This document shows positions 8,001 through 15,951 of a DNA stretch of 20,017 nucleotides, in pieces. The notes under the pieces were generated by a model, which searched no databases, was not told the DNA's origin, and saw nothing but the letters and a program-made list of their open reading frames with translations. A program made the translations under genes and the position numbers. Every line of letters starts with the position of its first letter. The first letter of the stretch is position 1. The DNA comes from an uncultured Planctomycetaceae bacterium (lineage in GTDB: Bacteria > Planctomycetota > Planctomycetia > Pirellulales > Pirellulaceae). The stretch is taken from assembly GCA_903927685.1 (NCBI GenBank), contig CAIYOB010000655.1, positions 1 through 20,017 on the forward strand, written 5' to 3'.

Positions 8001-8405
8001 GCGGTCGCCAAACGCGGGACGATTGTCTTGCTGTTGTCCGGGGCGGCCTTGGGTTGCGGTTTGGTCCTGATGTACCTGCCCGCTTGCCGTCATCCGGCCG
8101 TGCTGTTCTTCGGCGGCGTCGCGGCGCTTGCGGCGCTGTTCGCCGTGCCGGATCTGGCGGTGGCCACGGCTCAAATGTCGCTCTTGGGTCTGGTCCTGGG
8201 TGTGCTGGCCTGGACTCTGAAGTCTGCGGCGGATTACCGGGAAGCGCGCCGCGCCGTGGTCCGCGGCGCCCGGCTGGCAAGCCCCGAGTCGAAGACGGCC
8301 CGTGCCGCCGCCTTGACAGCCCCGCGCGTGGACAGCGCCGTGGCCGTCCCGTCGACGACGGCCACGGCCCCGGCGGAGATCCCTCTCGGGGAGGCCACCC
8401 CATGA
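5004..8405 (+). CDS. Large exported, membrane-anchored beta-rich protein of unknown function (module A)
   Basis: The product is 1133 residues and I do not recognise a characterised family. A signal peptide is evident (VRVRWFLFLAVGAW, about residues 14-28, with likely cleavage near GHA-Q at 36-37), followed by a Pro/Ala-rich linker. A motif YYLRDQDGRLVPVLNFKYEEF begins at residue 70. A long region of alternating beta-like strands includes FQLAWSK with Trp261. Three hydrophobic helices near 1007-1026, 1032-1048 and 1058-1073 are followed by a basic Ala/Thr/Pro tail. This suggests a long periplasmic or surface region tethered at its C-terminus. The GTG at 5004 has GAGGA (4992-4996) 7 bases upstream. 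A second GTG at 5037 with a GAGGGGG upstream would give a shorter, more typical signal peptide. The stop overlaps the next start (ATGA), so the two are translationally coupled. The same module plan recurs twice in the next gene. Confidence 0.85.
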   Translation: MLSRGEGAAITVPVRVRWFLFLAVGAWLTPGSAGHAQIKEPPATLPVAAADPSSAPVSPPTVQEVKPETYYLRDQDGRLVPVLNFKYEEFLHLRQLDVEPGAAGVELPTYTLQELTLSGTASATRAELTATISLRLLQAGWVRVPLRLTDAILRHPPDYQGGGELFVTCDHDSGGYVCWIRGPQDVTHQITLQLVVAVREVGNELRLTLQPPRATSSALDLRVPIPDAVATANSGLLEIKKSGAETQFLVTGVAGDFQLAWSKGRTAPVETRPVLRADVKSTVRVDGVREVNGDVRVAVTSLRGEIESFGVRLPPGTQLLPTQPSQTGYRLTEIAGSEEAQGTLVQVKLDRPTAAPVEVQLLTKITPTSNGSAPEFEAGGVEVEDAIRQTSVLDIVIEGDLAVTWKPGPNVQRTAPPEASRNAIAARFESYRRSHSLRLQVAPQETQVSVESLYMLQVEPNRVRLTATLKYKVRGTPAYGVSVQLANWRVEQVGPDALVDADALDREKREPLQIPLRAAAVPDSGEFTLRLDAIQEIPERSGTISITLPRPEAKASARAIVAVLPADNVELTITEGDLQGLEKEPFPPQLELPARQQTPLFFRERSDVKSAVLGAALRLRTRAVSVASHIRLDVAGPQLHVRQQLGYRVAYEPLRTLELLIPGPVLDSGALKILYADQALPFAEVSAASASADAGPGAAPPDRPVRVQVDLLADRIGPLDVLLQYDVPTVDPGQTGTSQTQVPLVLPVAGPDTFLTTSRLEIDAGLDSQVQLPGGDWERDEASDRPEGGEAYSSRSFPAHVDLLITRLDRRRTTSTAVLQVWVQSWLGAARRRDRAVFRILTDEERIQFRPATGAQLEHVLVDSRLIPPGKSESGWTALALPPSATPQEHVVEIWQSAPRRQAALDRTTLQTPLLQGTSWTKRVYWEVVLPADQCLLWPPAGWTPEFEWRRRGLWLERRATLEPGELEQWIGASHQEGPSASLPRYLFSGFGDVESVDLAVAKRGTIVLLLSGAALGCGLVLMYLPACRHPAVLFFGGVAALAALFAVPDLAVATAQMSLLGLVLGVLAWTLKSAADYREARRAVVRGARLASPESKTARAAALTAPRVDSAVAVPSTTATAPAEIPLGEATP
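8388..8394 (+). promoter_or_regulatory. Strong ribosome binding site deciding the start at 8402
   Basis: GGGGAGG lies 7 bases before the ATG at 8402-8404, inside the end of the upstream gene. It favours 8402 over the frame-open region further upstream (to 7805) and over the internal ATG at 8519 that directly precedes the signal-peptide core. Together with the ATGA overlap it indicates coupled translation. Confidence 0.75.
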
Positions 8406-11400
8406 GGCCGACAACGCCTCCGCCGACGGCGCCCGGGGACGAGCTTGGGCCGGACGTGCACCCCACACGGCGGCCGCCAGCCTTCGCCGGTCGCGGCGTC
8501 CGGCGGTTGGCGTGCCGGATGCTGGCGGCGGCGCTTGTCCTGCTGGGGCTGAGTCCCTCCCGGGCCCCGGCGGCGGAACCGGCGGCGCAGCCACCGGCCC
8601 CGGTGGTGTCGCCTGCGCCGACAGTCCCGGCTCTGCGCTACCGCCGCGTCTTTCTGCCCAGCGAGTCCATTCGGCGACTGGAGTCCAACGCGCTGGGCGA
8701 CGAGGCGTTTGTGCCCTTGAAACGCGAAGAATTCGAACGGCTGTTGGGCGCCGTGGGCGCCAAGTCGTCCTCGCCTCAGACCGCCTCCAGTCCGCAAATC
8801 TCGCAGGCGGTCTACACCGCTCTGCTGAACGGCGAACTGCTGGTGGGCTCGGCCGAACTGACGGTCGTGCCGGGCGCCGACCCGGGGGCGGTGCTGCTGT
8901 TGGAGCCGTGCAATCTGGTGGTCTCCAAGCCGGTTTGGCAGCCTGCCCCAACCGCTCCGGCTGCCCCCGGAGCCGCTCCGGCGCCCGGCGGGGAAACCAC
9001 CGCTCCGGCGTCCGCGGCCCCTGCGGTGCCAAGTCCGCCGTCGGACTTGCAGCCCGCCGGTCCGGCCGCCGTCGAGTGCGGATGCGACGACCAGGGACGA
9101 ATGGTGGCCGTGGTGAATTCGTCCGGAAAGCTGCAGTTCACCTGGTCTCAGCGGGCCCAGCGAGATGCCTCCGGCGAGCTGGCGTTTGACTTGCAGCTGC
9201 CGCTGGCGTCGGTCAAGCAACTCAGGCTGTCGCTGCGCCGCGACCTGCGCCCGGTCGTGGAAGCCGCCGTCGTGTCGGCCCTCGAAGCGACTGCGGACGC
9301 GGCCGAGCAGACTTGGCTGATCGAGGTCCGCGGCGACCAGGCAGTGCGACTGCGGCTGGTTCCGGCGGCCGAGCCCCCGGCCGCCCAGCCGTTGACGCTG
9401 CTCCGGCAGGACCAGCGCTATTCCCTCGCCACCGACGCCGCCGAGGTCAGCATCCGCTTGCGGTTGGACGTGCACCAGCAGCCGCTGACGGAGTTGACGC
9501 TGCAACTGGACTCCGCCCTGCAGTTGTACCGCGCTCAATACCGCGAGTTGCCGTTGAGCTGGTCCGAGTCCGTCACCGGCACCCAGCATCGCGTGACCCT
9601 GGCTCTGCCGGAGCCCCTCCTAGGCGACGGGCACGAGATCCGCCTGCAAGCGATTGCCGTGGTCAACCTGGGGACCGACTGGCGGCTGCCGCGCGTGTCC
9701 GTGCCCGGCGTCTTCTGGCTGGAAGGCGTGAGCCGTTTGGACGTCGCCGAGCCATTGAGGCTGGCGCGGCTGGAACTCCGCGGCGGCCGCCAGGTGCAGG
9801 CGACTCCGTTGCCGGCGCCCGAGCGCGGCGAATCCATCGAGATCCGGGAACACCAGCCGCAGGCCCAGATCGTCGCCCTGCTGCAGCATGGCGGAGGCGA
9901 AGCGATTGTGCAGACGGTCACCAGCGTCAAGCTGGGAACGGCCGCGACGACAGGCGTGGTGGATGCGCGCCTGACGTGCTCCGGAGTGCCCCCGTACCAG
10001 GTCGAATTGAGCCTGGCCGCCGGCTGGACGGTGAACCAGGTGCAGACGGATCCGCCCGAGGCTCTCGAAAACTGGCGGGCGGTGACCGGCGGAGGCCAGG
10101 GCCGGTCCGTGCAGATTCAGTTTCGTACTCCGCTGTCCGCCGATCGTCCTCTGCCGGTGACCTTGACCGCCCAACGCCGCGGCATTCGTCCCGGCGAGCG
10201 GCTCCGTGGGCGAGACGTGCGGCTGGGAACCTGGCGGAACGCGTCGGTAACCCGCAGCCTGCTGGCCGTGGCCGCCGACCCGCCGCATCAGGTTGCCTTG
10301 TCGGGCGATATCCGCCTCAAGCGGCTGGCGAGCGAGGATCTGTCCGCCTGGGAACAGCAGCGGACGCAGGCGGCTGCGGAAGCCATCGTGTTCCTGGAAG
10401 ACGCAGGTCTGGACGAGTTCGAGGTCTCGTTGCTGGAAGAGACGCCCAGCTATTCGGCGGAAATCCAGATCCAGGCCGCCTACCGGCCAGACTGGGCCGA
10501 GCATGAGTTTCGGCTCCGCTGCCAGCCGCTGGCCTCAAAGGTCGCTCGGCTGGTGCTGCATTTTTCCGAGCCCTTGCAGCCTCCGTTGCGCTGGACGCTC
10601 AGCGGCCAGGAGGACCAGGCCGTGCTGGCCCGCCCCCTGGGGAACGGAGAGAACAGCGCCCCGCCGGATTCCCCCAGCCAAACGTGGGAACTGGTCCTGC
10701 CGCGGGCCCGCGATGACTCGTTCGAGCTGACGACGAACTATGCACAGGTGTTTTCCGGAACGGCGCGAGTTCCGCTGGCCTCGGTCCCGGAAGCTGCTTC
10801 GCAGGTCGGCTACGTGACGATCCAATCCGAAACCTTGCCATTAACCATCGAGCCGCAGAACGTCCGCCCCATTCCGGCGGAAGCGGCCGCGCCGGGCTGC
10901 TATACCGTCACGCGCGGCGCCTATCGTTTCGACCCCTCGCTCGATTGCCGGCTGACGGTCCACACGGCCCCGGCGATCCCCGGCTTCGATTTCGTCTGGG
11001 TGGAGCGGGCCGAACTGGAGACGCGGGTGTTGGACGCGGGACAGGCCCTGCACACCGCCAGCTATCGCCTGGAGAACCGCGGCTGCGCTCGGGCCCTGAT
11101 CGAACCGCCGGCGGATGCCGACTTGTTGGAGATCCTGGTCAATGGACGCCCCGTCTTCTGGCCGCGGCAGGCGACCCGGCGCGCGAGCGTCGCCGTGGAT
11201 CTGCCCCGCGGGGATCGGTACCCGACCGTCGCACTCCGGTACACAACCCGGTATCAAGGGCACGGACCTTGGGCCGAAGTGACCGCCCCTTGGCCGAACC
11301 TGGGGCTGCTTGTCCTGGAACAACGCTGGCTGATCTGGCTGCCTCCCGGCTGGCAGGCCGAATCGCCGCACGCGGTCGGCGCCGGGGACTGGCCCCGGCG

Positions 11401-14400
11401 GCTGTTCGGTCCGTTGGTTCGGACGCCGTCGCAGCCGCGTTTCGATCCGTTTTCCGCGGGCCAGTGGAGTGCGCTGTGGTCCCGCGCCGCGCCGCCCGCG
11501 GGGGGAGCGACCGAACGGTGGGGCGAACTGGCCTTGCGTTGCCTGGCGGAAGAATACCTGGCCCGCGGGCACGCGGCCGAGGACGCCTCGTCGCTGACTT
11601 GGGGCGAGCTGTGGCTGGGGACTCAGCGGCGTCTGGCAGAGTTGCTGCCCGGCGGGCCGCCAGCGCTGCGGGCCGATGCGACGGCGCTGGCCTGTGCCGG
11701 AATCGGCGGCCGAACGCCGGTCGAAACGGCCGGGCGCCTGGTGCCTCCGCCGGCTCGGGAAGCGGCGGATCCCCGCGTCTTGACGCGGCTAGGGGCTGCG
11801 CTGCTCGAACAGCCGCAAGTGGCCCTGGTCTGTGCCGGCGACCAGCTGTTCGTGACCACGACCCAGGCGGTGGCCCTTCGCGCCGACCGGATCCAGAGGA
11901 CCCATCTTGCCGGCGTATTTCGGGCTGCCGAGGCCGCCGCCTGGGACGCGGATGCCGGCCGCGCCGACGGGCTGCAGAGCATGCCGCTGAGCGTCTGGGC
12001 CGCGCTGTCCGCGGCGCCCCTGGCTTCCGGGCCGCGCCCCGAGACTGGGTTTCTGAACCCGGGCTGGACCGCCGTTCAAGTCCCGGTCGGCAGTTCCTCC
12101 GGCACGCGCCGCGAGACGGTCGACGTCACCCGGGTGCGCATCGTCTACGGCGTGTTCTTCCAGGCTGCCGGCTGGGCCGCCTTTCTGGCCACGACCGGAC
12201 TGCTGGTCTGGGGTACCCGGCGCCGGCCGCTGTGGTGCCTGCCACTGAGCGCGCTGGGAGGAGCGTTGGCCCTGGCGGTGCCCGAGACGTGGATTTCCGT
12301 CGCCAGTGGCTGTTTCCTGGGCAGCGTCTTGGCCGTCGTGCTGGTCTGGCTGGTCCCCGGACCGCGGCGCGAGACGGCGTCGCCGTCCGACACCTCCCGG
12401 GGCTCGTCGCGCGTCCTCCCGACTGCGACCGCGCCGGTCCTGATCGTCGCGGCCACGGCGTTTCTGACGGCTGGCACCGCCACGGCGCAGCCCCTCACGC
12501 CGGCCGCCCCGGGGGCACCGTCGAATGCTCCGGTGCGCGAGGCCGACAAGGTCTACCGCGTGCTGTTTCCCGTCGACGACGAGCAGCAACCGATGGAGCC
12601 CTACGTCTATGTGCCGCGGGATTTCCTGACATCCTTGTGGCGGGCCACATCCGGCGTCAGTGCGGTAGCCCGCCAGTGGCTGATCTCCGGCGCCGATTAC
12701 CGGGTCATCTTCGAACTGGATGCAGCCACTCTCGCGCCGCAGGCCCGCGAACTGGCCGCCCAGTATCGGGTCCGGACCACACGCGCCGGCTCGCGTCTGC
12801 AGCTGCCCATCCGCCAGGACCAGGTGTACCTGTTGCCCAATCGGGCCCGCCTGGACGGCCGACCCGCCTCCGTGGCTTGGGAATCCGACGGACGCGTGCT
12901 GGTCGTCGAAGTTCCGGAAGCGGGCGAAGCCGATCTGGAATTGGCATTTCGGCCGCAAGTGGAACTGCGGGACGGAGCCCTGCGGTGCGGGATTCAGATT
13001 CCGCGCGTGCCGGATTCGCGACTGCGGCTGCAACTGCCCGCGGGCGTTTCCGGCGTGGACTGCCTGACCGCCCTGGGGACCGCGACCAGTGAGCCGACCG
13101 GCGAACAGCTGATCGCGCTGGGACCCGCGGACCAACTGGTGCTGCAGTGGCCCGCCAAGCCGGAACCGAGCGCCGGGGCGGGCGTGGTGGAAGCCGACCA
13201 GCTGATGTGGTTAAGAGTCCGCCCCGGGGGCGCCGTCCTGGAGGCCCGCTTCCGCTTCCACCCCACCTCAGGCCGCCTGCAGGACGTGGGCGTGCTGGCC
13301 GCCCCGAGGCTCCGCCTGCTGCCGCATCGCGATCCTGAGCGAGTGCCGCTCGCCCCTGCTGCCGACGGGGAAAACCAACGGCTCCGCTGGGCCGTGCAGC
13401 CGCCTTCGGCCCAGGACGTGACCCTGGACCTGGAATTCGTCGTCGCCGATGTGACGGGGCCGGGCACCGTCCGGTTGCCGCGCCTGGAGGCGCTCGCCGC
13501 CCGAACCTCGCGGCGTTGGCTGGCGGTCTCCGTGGATGACACCCTGAGCTACAGCGTGCCGCCGGAGGCGTTGGGCCAAGTCGTCGATCCGGCCGCCTTT
13601 GCGGCCGCTTGGGAGAACGGGATCGCGCCGCCGCAACTGGCCGTGGCCATCGGGGACGGGGAACCGGTCTGGAATCTGGCCACACAGCCCCAGGCACGAC
13701 TGGTCAAAGCCGCCCAACAACTGGAGATCGCCTGGGGGGCGGAACGTACCGACCTGCAGTTTCAAGCTCAGATCGAGAGCGCCGGCGGCGCGGATTTCGA
13801 GTACCGGGTGGACGTCCCCGCCGGCCTGGAGATCGGCGACGCCTCGTTGCGGGAGCAGGACGGCGTGCGTCCGGCCCGCTGGATCCGTTCCGGAGACAAA
13901 ACGGTCGTGCTGCGCTGGGATCGGCCGCTGCCCGCCAGGCACCAACTGGAAGTGCGCGGCTGGCTGCCGGCTCCGCCCGCCGGCGAACACAGCGTGCCGC
14001 GGGTATCCGTTCAGGGGGCGGAGGTCGTTTCGGACACGGTCCAATTGTACCGCCGCTCGGCGGTCCGGGTCGAGGTGCTCGACCGAGGCGGCTGGACCGA
14101 TACGCCTCAAGCGCCCAGCCAGCAGTATCGCCCGGGCTGGGGACGTTTGGTGGCCGCGCTGCAGCCGCCGCCAGACCCGTCGAGTACGTCCCCCGTGCGA
14201 GTCAACGTGCAGCCGAACCGGCCGCGCCCACGCGGCATCCTGGTGACGAACCTCGAACGCGCCCAGGATGGCTGGCAGGCCCAGCTCCAATACGAGCTGC
14301 AGGTGACCGCGGGCGTCGTCGATGCCGTCCGCTGGGAGATCCCGGCCGAGTGGACTGGTCCGCTGACCTGCGATTGCCCCGGCGACTTGGAGATCCTGGC

Positions 14401-15820
14401 GATCCCCGGCCAGAAGCGGCGGCACCTGATCCTGCGGCCGCACGAAGCGCTGGCCGGACCGCGGCGGTTGAACGTCTCCGGCCGGCTGTCCACGCCGCAA
14501 GGGGAGACAGTCCAGGCGCCCGATATCATCCCGTTGGATGTGGAAGCGGCCGAGCGGTTCATCTGCACGCCCACCCAGATCAACCAACAAGGGATTGCCT
14601 GGAAGACCAGCGGCTTGCGGGAGATCGCCGAGTTGCCGGCGGGTTTTGCCGAGCCGTCCGGGCCGCACAAGGTCTTCGTCGTCACCCAGTCCCATTTTCG
14701 CGCCACCATCGCGGACGTACAAACGCCGTCCGGCCAGCCGCGAGTCGTGCTGGCCGACCTGCTGGTGACCTGCAATCCCGGCGGCGAACTGGCCGGGACG
14801 GCCAGCTTCGATATGCAGCCCTCCGGCATCGAAGGCTGCGACCTCGAACTCCCGGAAGGCTATCAATTGATCGATGTGGCGGTCGGCGGACTGCCGGCCA
14901 TGATCAGCAAGACCGCGCCCGGAAGATGGCGCATCACGTTCGGCCCGCGACAACTCGCACACCAGATCCAGGTCGTGTTCTCCGGCCACCTGACCGGCGG
15001 TGCGAACGGACGGCGGCAGCTGCAACGACCCCGGTTGGAGGGAGTCCCGGTCGAGCAGACCTTGTGGACGATCCGCACGCCGGCCCCGGGCCTGCTGCAG
15101 GCCTTTCCCGCCCGGGACGTCGTGCCTCCGATCAAGCTGGAATTCGTCCGTTTTGCGGCTCGGGCCGGGCTGATTGATCGCGGTTCCGAAGCCCTGGCGG
15201 CGGGCGATCCGGTGATCGCGTCGCGGTGGTACTCGGGCTGGCTGCGTTCCCTGGCCGAATCCCGGCGACTGCTGGAACAATGGTCCGCCGCCAGACCCGA
15301 GCTGCGGGCGCAGTATGCCAAGGAGTTTCAGGAACTGCAAGCCACTCAAGCCGAGTTGGACGAGCGGCTCAAGACGCTCCCGCAAGCGGCCCGGGGGGGG
15401 GCCGAGCCTGCGGCAGCGCTGGCGCCTTCCCTGCAGCGGGCTGGAGGGTGTGTCGACGGTCCGGCCGCAGTCGCGGCCGTGGTGACCCGCGCCGACGTCG
15501 TCGAAGTCGAGTTCGGGCCCGCGGCCGCTGCCGTGGCCGGGCAGCGCGGAGCCGCTGCCGCCGTGCTGCTGGCCTTGGCGACAGTGGCCTGGATGCTGTT
15601 GCCCTCCCCCGCGCTGCACCGCTGCCGGCGAGCCCTGCTGCCGCTGGCCGGAATCGCTTTGGGAGCCGCCTGGTGGGCTTGGTGCACGCCCGGCGTCTTG
15701 GGCTTGGCCCTGGGACTGGTCAGCCTCCTGTTCGGGCTGGCCCGCCTGGTGTCCGCCCTGCTCGCCCCGTCCGTCCGCATGGCGGCCGCACCCGTTGGCC
15801 AAAGGCCCTGTGCACCGTAG
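8402..15820 (+). CDS. Giant two-module membrane-anchored beta-rich protein of unknown function (modules B and C)
   Basis: The product is 2472 residues with no recognised domain. Module B has a signal-like segment (RMLAAALVLLGL, 39-50), a motif beginning RYRRVFLPSES at 79, a Pro/Ala linker near 180-222, LQFTWSQ with Trp248, a long beta-rich region, and membrane helices near 1248-1268 and 1276-1320. Module C starts with a second signal-like segment (APVLIVAATAFLTAGTATAQ, 1344-1363). It continues with a motif VYRVLFPVDDE at 1384, LVLQWPAKP with Trp1583, more beta-rich sequence, a helical Arg/Glu/Leu segment near 2260-2340, and C-terminal membrane helices. The frame is open throughout. Between 12341 and 12532 there is no in-frame ATG, GTG or TTG that could start module C separately, so the fusion appears genuine. 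Start ATG 8402 is set by GGGGAGG and the ATGA overlap with the upstream gene. A nine-G tract sits at 15393-15401. Confidence 0.85.
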   Translation: MRPTTPPPTAPGDELGPDVHPTRRPPAFAGRGVRRLACRMLAAALVLLGLSPSRAPAAEPAAQPPAPVVSPAPTVPALRYRRVFLPSESIRRLESNALGDEAFVPLKREEFERLLGAVGAKSSSPQTASSPQISQAVYTALLNGELLVGSAELTVVPGADPGAVLLLEPCNLVVSKPVWQPAPTAPAAPGAAPAPGGETTAPASAAPAVPSPPSDLQPAGPAAVECGCDDQGRMVAVVNSSGKLQFTWSQRAQRDASGELAFDLQLPLASVKQLRLSLRRDLRPVVEAAVVSALEATADAAEQTWLIEVRGDQAVRLRLVPAAEPPAAQPLTLLRQDQRYSLATDAAEVSIRLRLDVHQQPLTELTLQLDSALQLYRAQYRELPLSWSESVTGTQHRVTLALPEPLLGDGHEIRLQAIAVVNLGTDWRLPRVSVPGVFWLEGVSRLDVAEPLRLARLELRGGRQVQATPLPAPERGESIEIREHQPQAQIVALLQHGGGEAIVQTVTSVKLGTAATTGVVDARLTCSGVPPYQVELSLAAGWTVNQVQTDPPEALENWRAVTGGGQGRSVQIQFRTPLSADRPLPVTLTAQRRGIRPGERLRGRDVRLGTWRNASVTRSLLAVAADPPHQVALSGDIRLKRLASEDLSAWEQQRTQAAAEAIVFLEDAGLDEFEVSLLEETPSYSAEIQIQAAYRPDWAEHEFRLRCQPLASKVARLVLHFSEPLQPPLRWTLSGQEDQAVLARPLGNGENSAPPDSPSQTWELVLPRARDDSFELTTNYAQVFSGTARVPLASVPEAASQVGYVTIQSETLPLTIEPQNVRPIPAEAAAPGCYTVTRGAYRFDPSLDCRLTVHTAPAIPGFDFVWVERAELETRVLDAGQALHTASYRLENRGCARALIEPPADADLLEILVNGRPVFWPRQATRRASVAVDLPRGDRYPTVALRYTTRYQGHGPWAEVTAPWPNLGLLVLEQRWLIWLPPGWQAESPHAVGAGDWPRRLFGPLVRTPSQPRFDPFSAGQWSALWSRAAPPAGGATERWGELALRCLAEEYLARGHAAEDASSLTWGELWLGTQRRLAELLPGGPPALRADATALACAGIGGRTPVETAGRLVPPPAREAADPRVLTRLGAALLEQPQVALVCAGDQLFVTTTQAVALRADRIQRTHLAGVFRAAEAAAWDADAGRADGLQSMPLSVWAALSAAPLASGPRPETGFLNPGWTAVQVPVGSSSGTRRETVDVTRVRIVYGVFFQAAGWAAFLATTGLLVWGTRRRPLWCLPLSALGGALALAVPETWISVASGCFLGSVLAVVLVWLVPGPRRETASPSDTSRGSSRVLPTATAPVLIVAATAFLTAGTATAQPLTPAAPGAPSNAPVREADKVYRVLFPVDDEQQPMEPYVYVPRDFLTSLWRATSGVSAVARQWLISGADYRVIFELDAATLAPQARELAAQYRVRTTRAGSRLQLPIRQDQVYLLPNRARLDGRPASVAWESDGRVLVVEVPEAGEADLELAFRPQVELRDGALRCGIQIPRVPDSRLRLQLPAGVSGVDCLTALGTATSEPTGEQLIALGPADQLVLQWPAKPEPSAGAGVVEADQLMWLRVRPGGAVLEARFRFHPTSGRLQDVGVLAAPRLRLLPHRDPERVPLAPAADGENQRLRWAVQPPSAQDVTLDLEFVVADVTGPGTVRLPRLEALAARTSRRWLAVSVDDTLSYSVPPEALGQVVDPAAFAAAWENGIAPPQLAVAIGDGEPVWNLATQPQARLVKAAQQLEIAWGAERTDLQFQAQIESAGGADFEYRVDVPAGLEIGDASLREQDGVRPARWIRSGDKTVVLRWDRPLPARHQLEVRGWLPAPPAGEHSVPRVSVQGAEVVSDTVQLYRRSAVRVEVLDRGGWTDTPQAPSQQYRPGWGRLVAALQPPPDPSSTSPVRVNVQPNRPRPRGILVTNLERAQDGWQAQLQYELQVTAGVVDAVRWEIPAEWTGPLTCDCPGDLEILAIPGQKRRHLILRPHEALAGPRRLNVSGRLSTPQGETVQAPDIIPLDVEAAERFICTPTQINQQGIAWKTSGLREIAELPAGFAEPSGPHKVFVVTQSHFRATIADVQTPSGQPRVVLADLLVTCNPGGELAGTASFDMQPSGIEGCDLELPEGYQLIDVAVGGLPAMISKTAPGRWRITFGPRQLAHQIQVVFSGHLTGGANGRRQLQRPRLEGVPVEQTLWTIRTPAPGLLQAFPARDVVPPIKLEFVRFAARAGLIDRGSEALAAGDPVIASRWYSGWLRSLAESRRLLEQWSAARPELRAQYAKEFQELQATQAELDERLKTLPQAARGGAEPAAALAPSLQRAGGCVDGPAAVAAVVTRADVVEVEFGPAAAAVAGQRGAAAAVLLALATVAWMLLPSPALHRCRRALLPLAGIALGAAWWAWCTPGVLGLALGLVSLLFGLARLVSALLAPSVRMAAAPVGQRPCAP
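15393..15401 (+). repeat. Nine-guanine homopolymer inside the coding sequence
   Basis: An uninterrupted run of nine G lies in the helical part of module C, encoding part of Arg-Gly-Gly-Ala. Loss or gain of one base would shift the frame and remove the C-terminal membrane helices. The frame read here gives good hydrophobic helices afterwards, so the present length is the coding one. Confidence 0.85.
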
Positions 15821-15847
15821 CCTGAGGCGTGCTTGGGCCATGTGCTG

Positions 15848-15872
15848 CTCAGCTCCGCCGCAGTTCGCTGAG
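15848..15872. repeat. Small hairpin after the giant gene
   Basis: CTCAGC (15848-15853) and GCTGAG (15867-15872) can pair around a 13-base loop, 28 bases after the stop of the plus-strand gene. No T-run follows, so it is at most an accessory to the larger hairpin downstream. Confidence 0.35.
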
Positions 15873-15876
15873 TGGG

Positions 15877-15928
15877 CAAGGTGGTGATGGACCGCCGTGG
15901 GCCGCAACCGCTGGCCCTGACCACCTTG
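15877..15928. terminator. Hairpin between convergent genes, possible bidirectional terminator
   Basis: A perfect 9-bp outer stem, CAAGGTGGT (15877-15885) with ACCACCTTG (15920-15928), encloses an inner 5-bp stem GGGCC/GGCCC (15899-15903 and 15913-15917). It lies between the ends of the convergent genes at 15820 and 15952. On the plus strand it is followed by TTTCACC, and there is only a weak T-run either way. Its position favours a bidirectional terminator or transcript-end structure. Confidence 0.45.
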
Positions 15929-15951
15929 TTTCACCAGTCACGGCGCTGTCG

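Noticed and set aside
7805..8401. Upstream extension of the giant gene by 199 codons
   Set aside because: The extension overlaps the end of module A in another frame and is low-complexity. GGGGAGG and the ATGA overlap set the start at 8402.
6369..9032. Minus-strand open frame of 887 codons across modules A and B
   Set aside because: It spans the stop/start junction of two real genes and its translation is low-complexity Arg/Pro/Gln. No signal peptide or motif supports it.
10945..13092. Plus-strand open frame of 715 codons in another frame
   Set aside because: It lies wholly inside the giant gene and is Arg/Gly/Pro-rich. The main frame carries the signal-like segment and membrane helices.
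13268..15934. Minus-strand open frame of 888 codons opposite module C
   Set aside because: Composition is typical of an antisense frame in GC-rich DNA, and the plus strand has a convincing protein with membrane helices.
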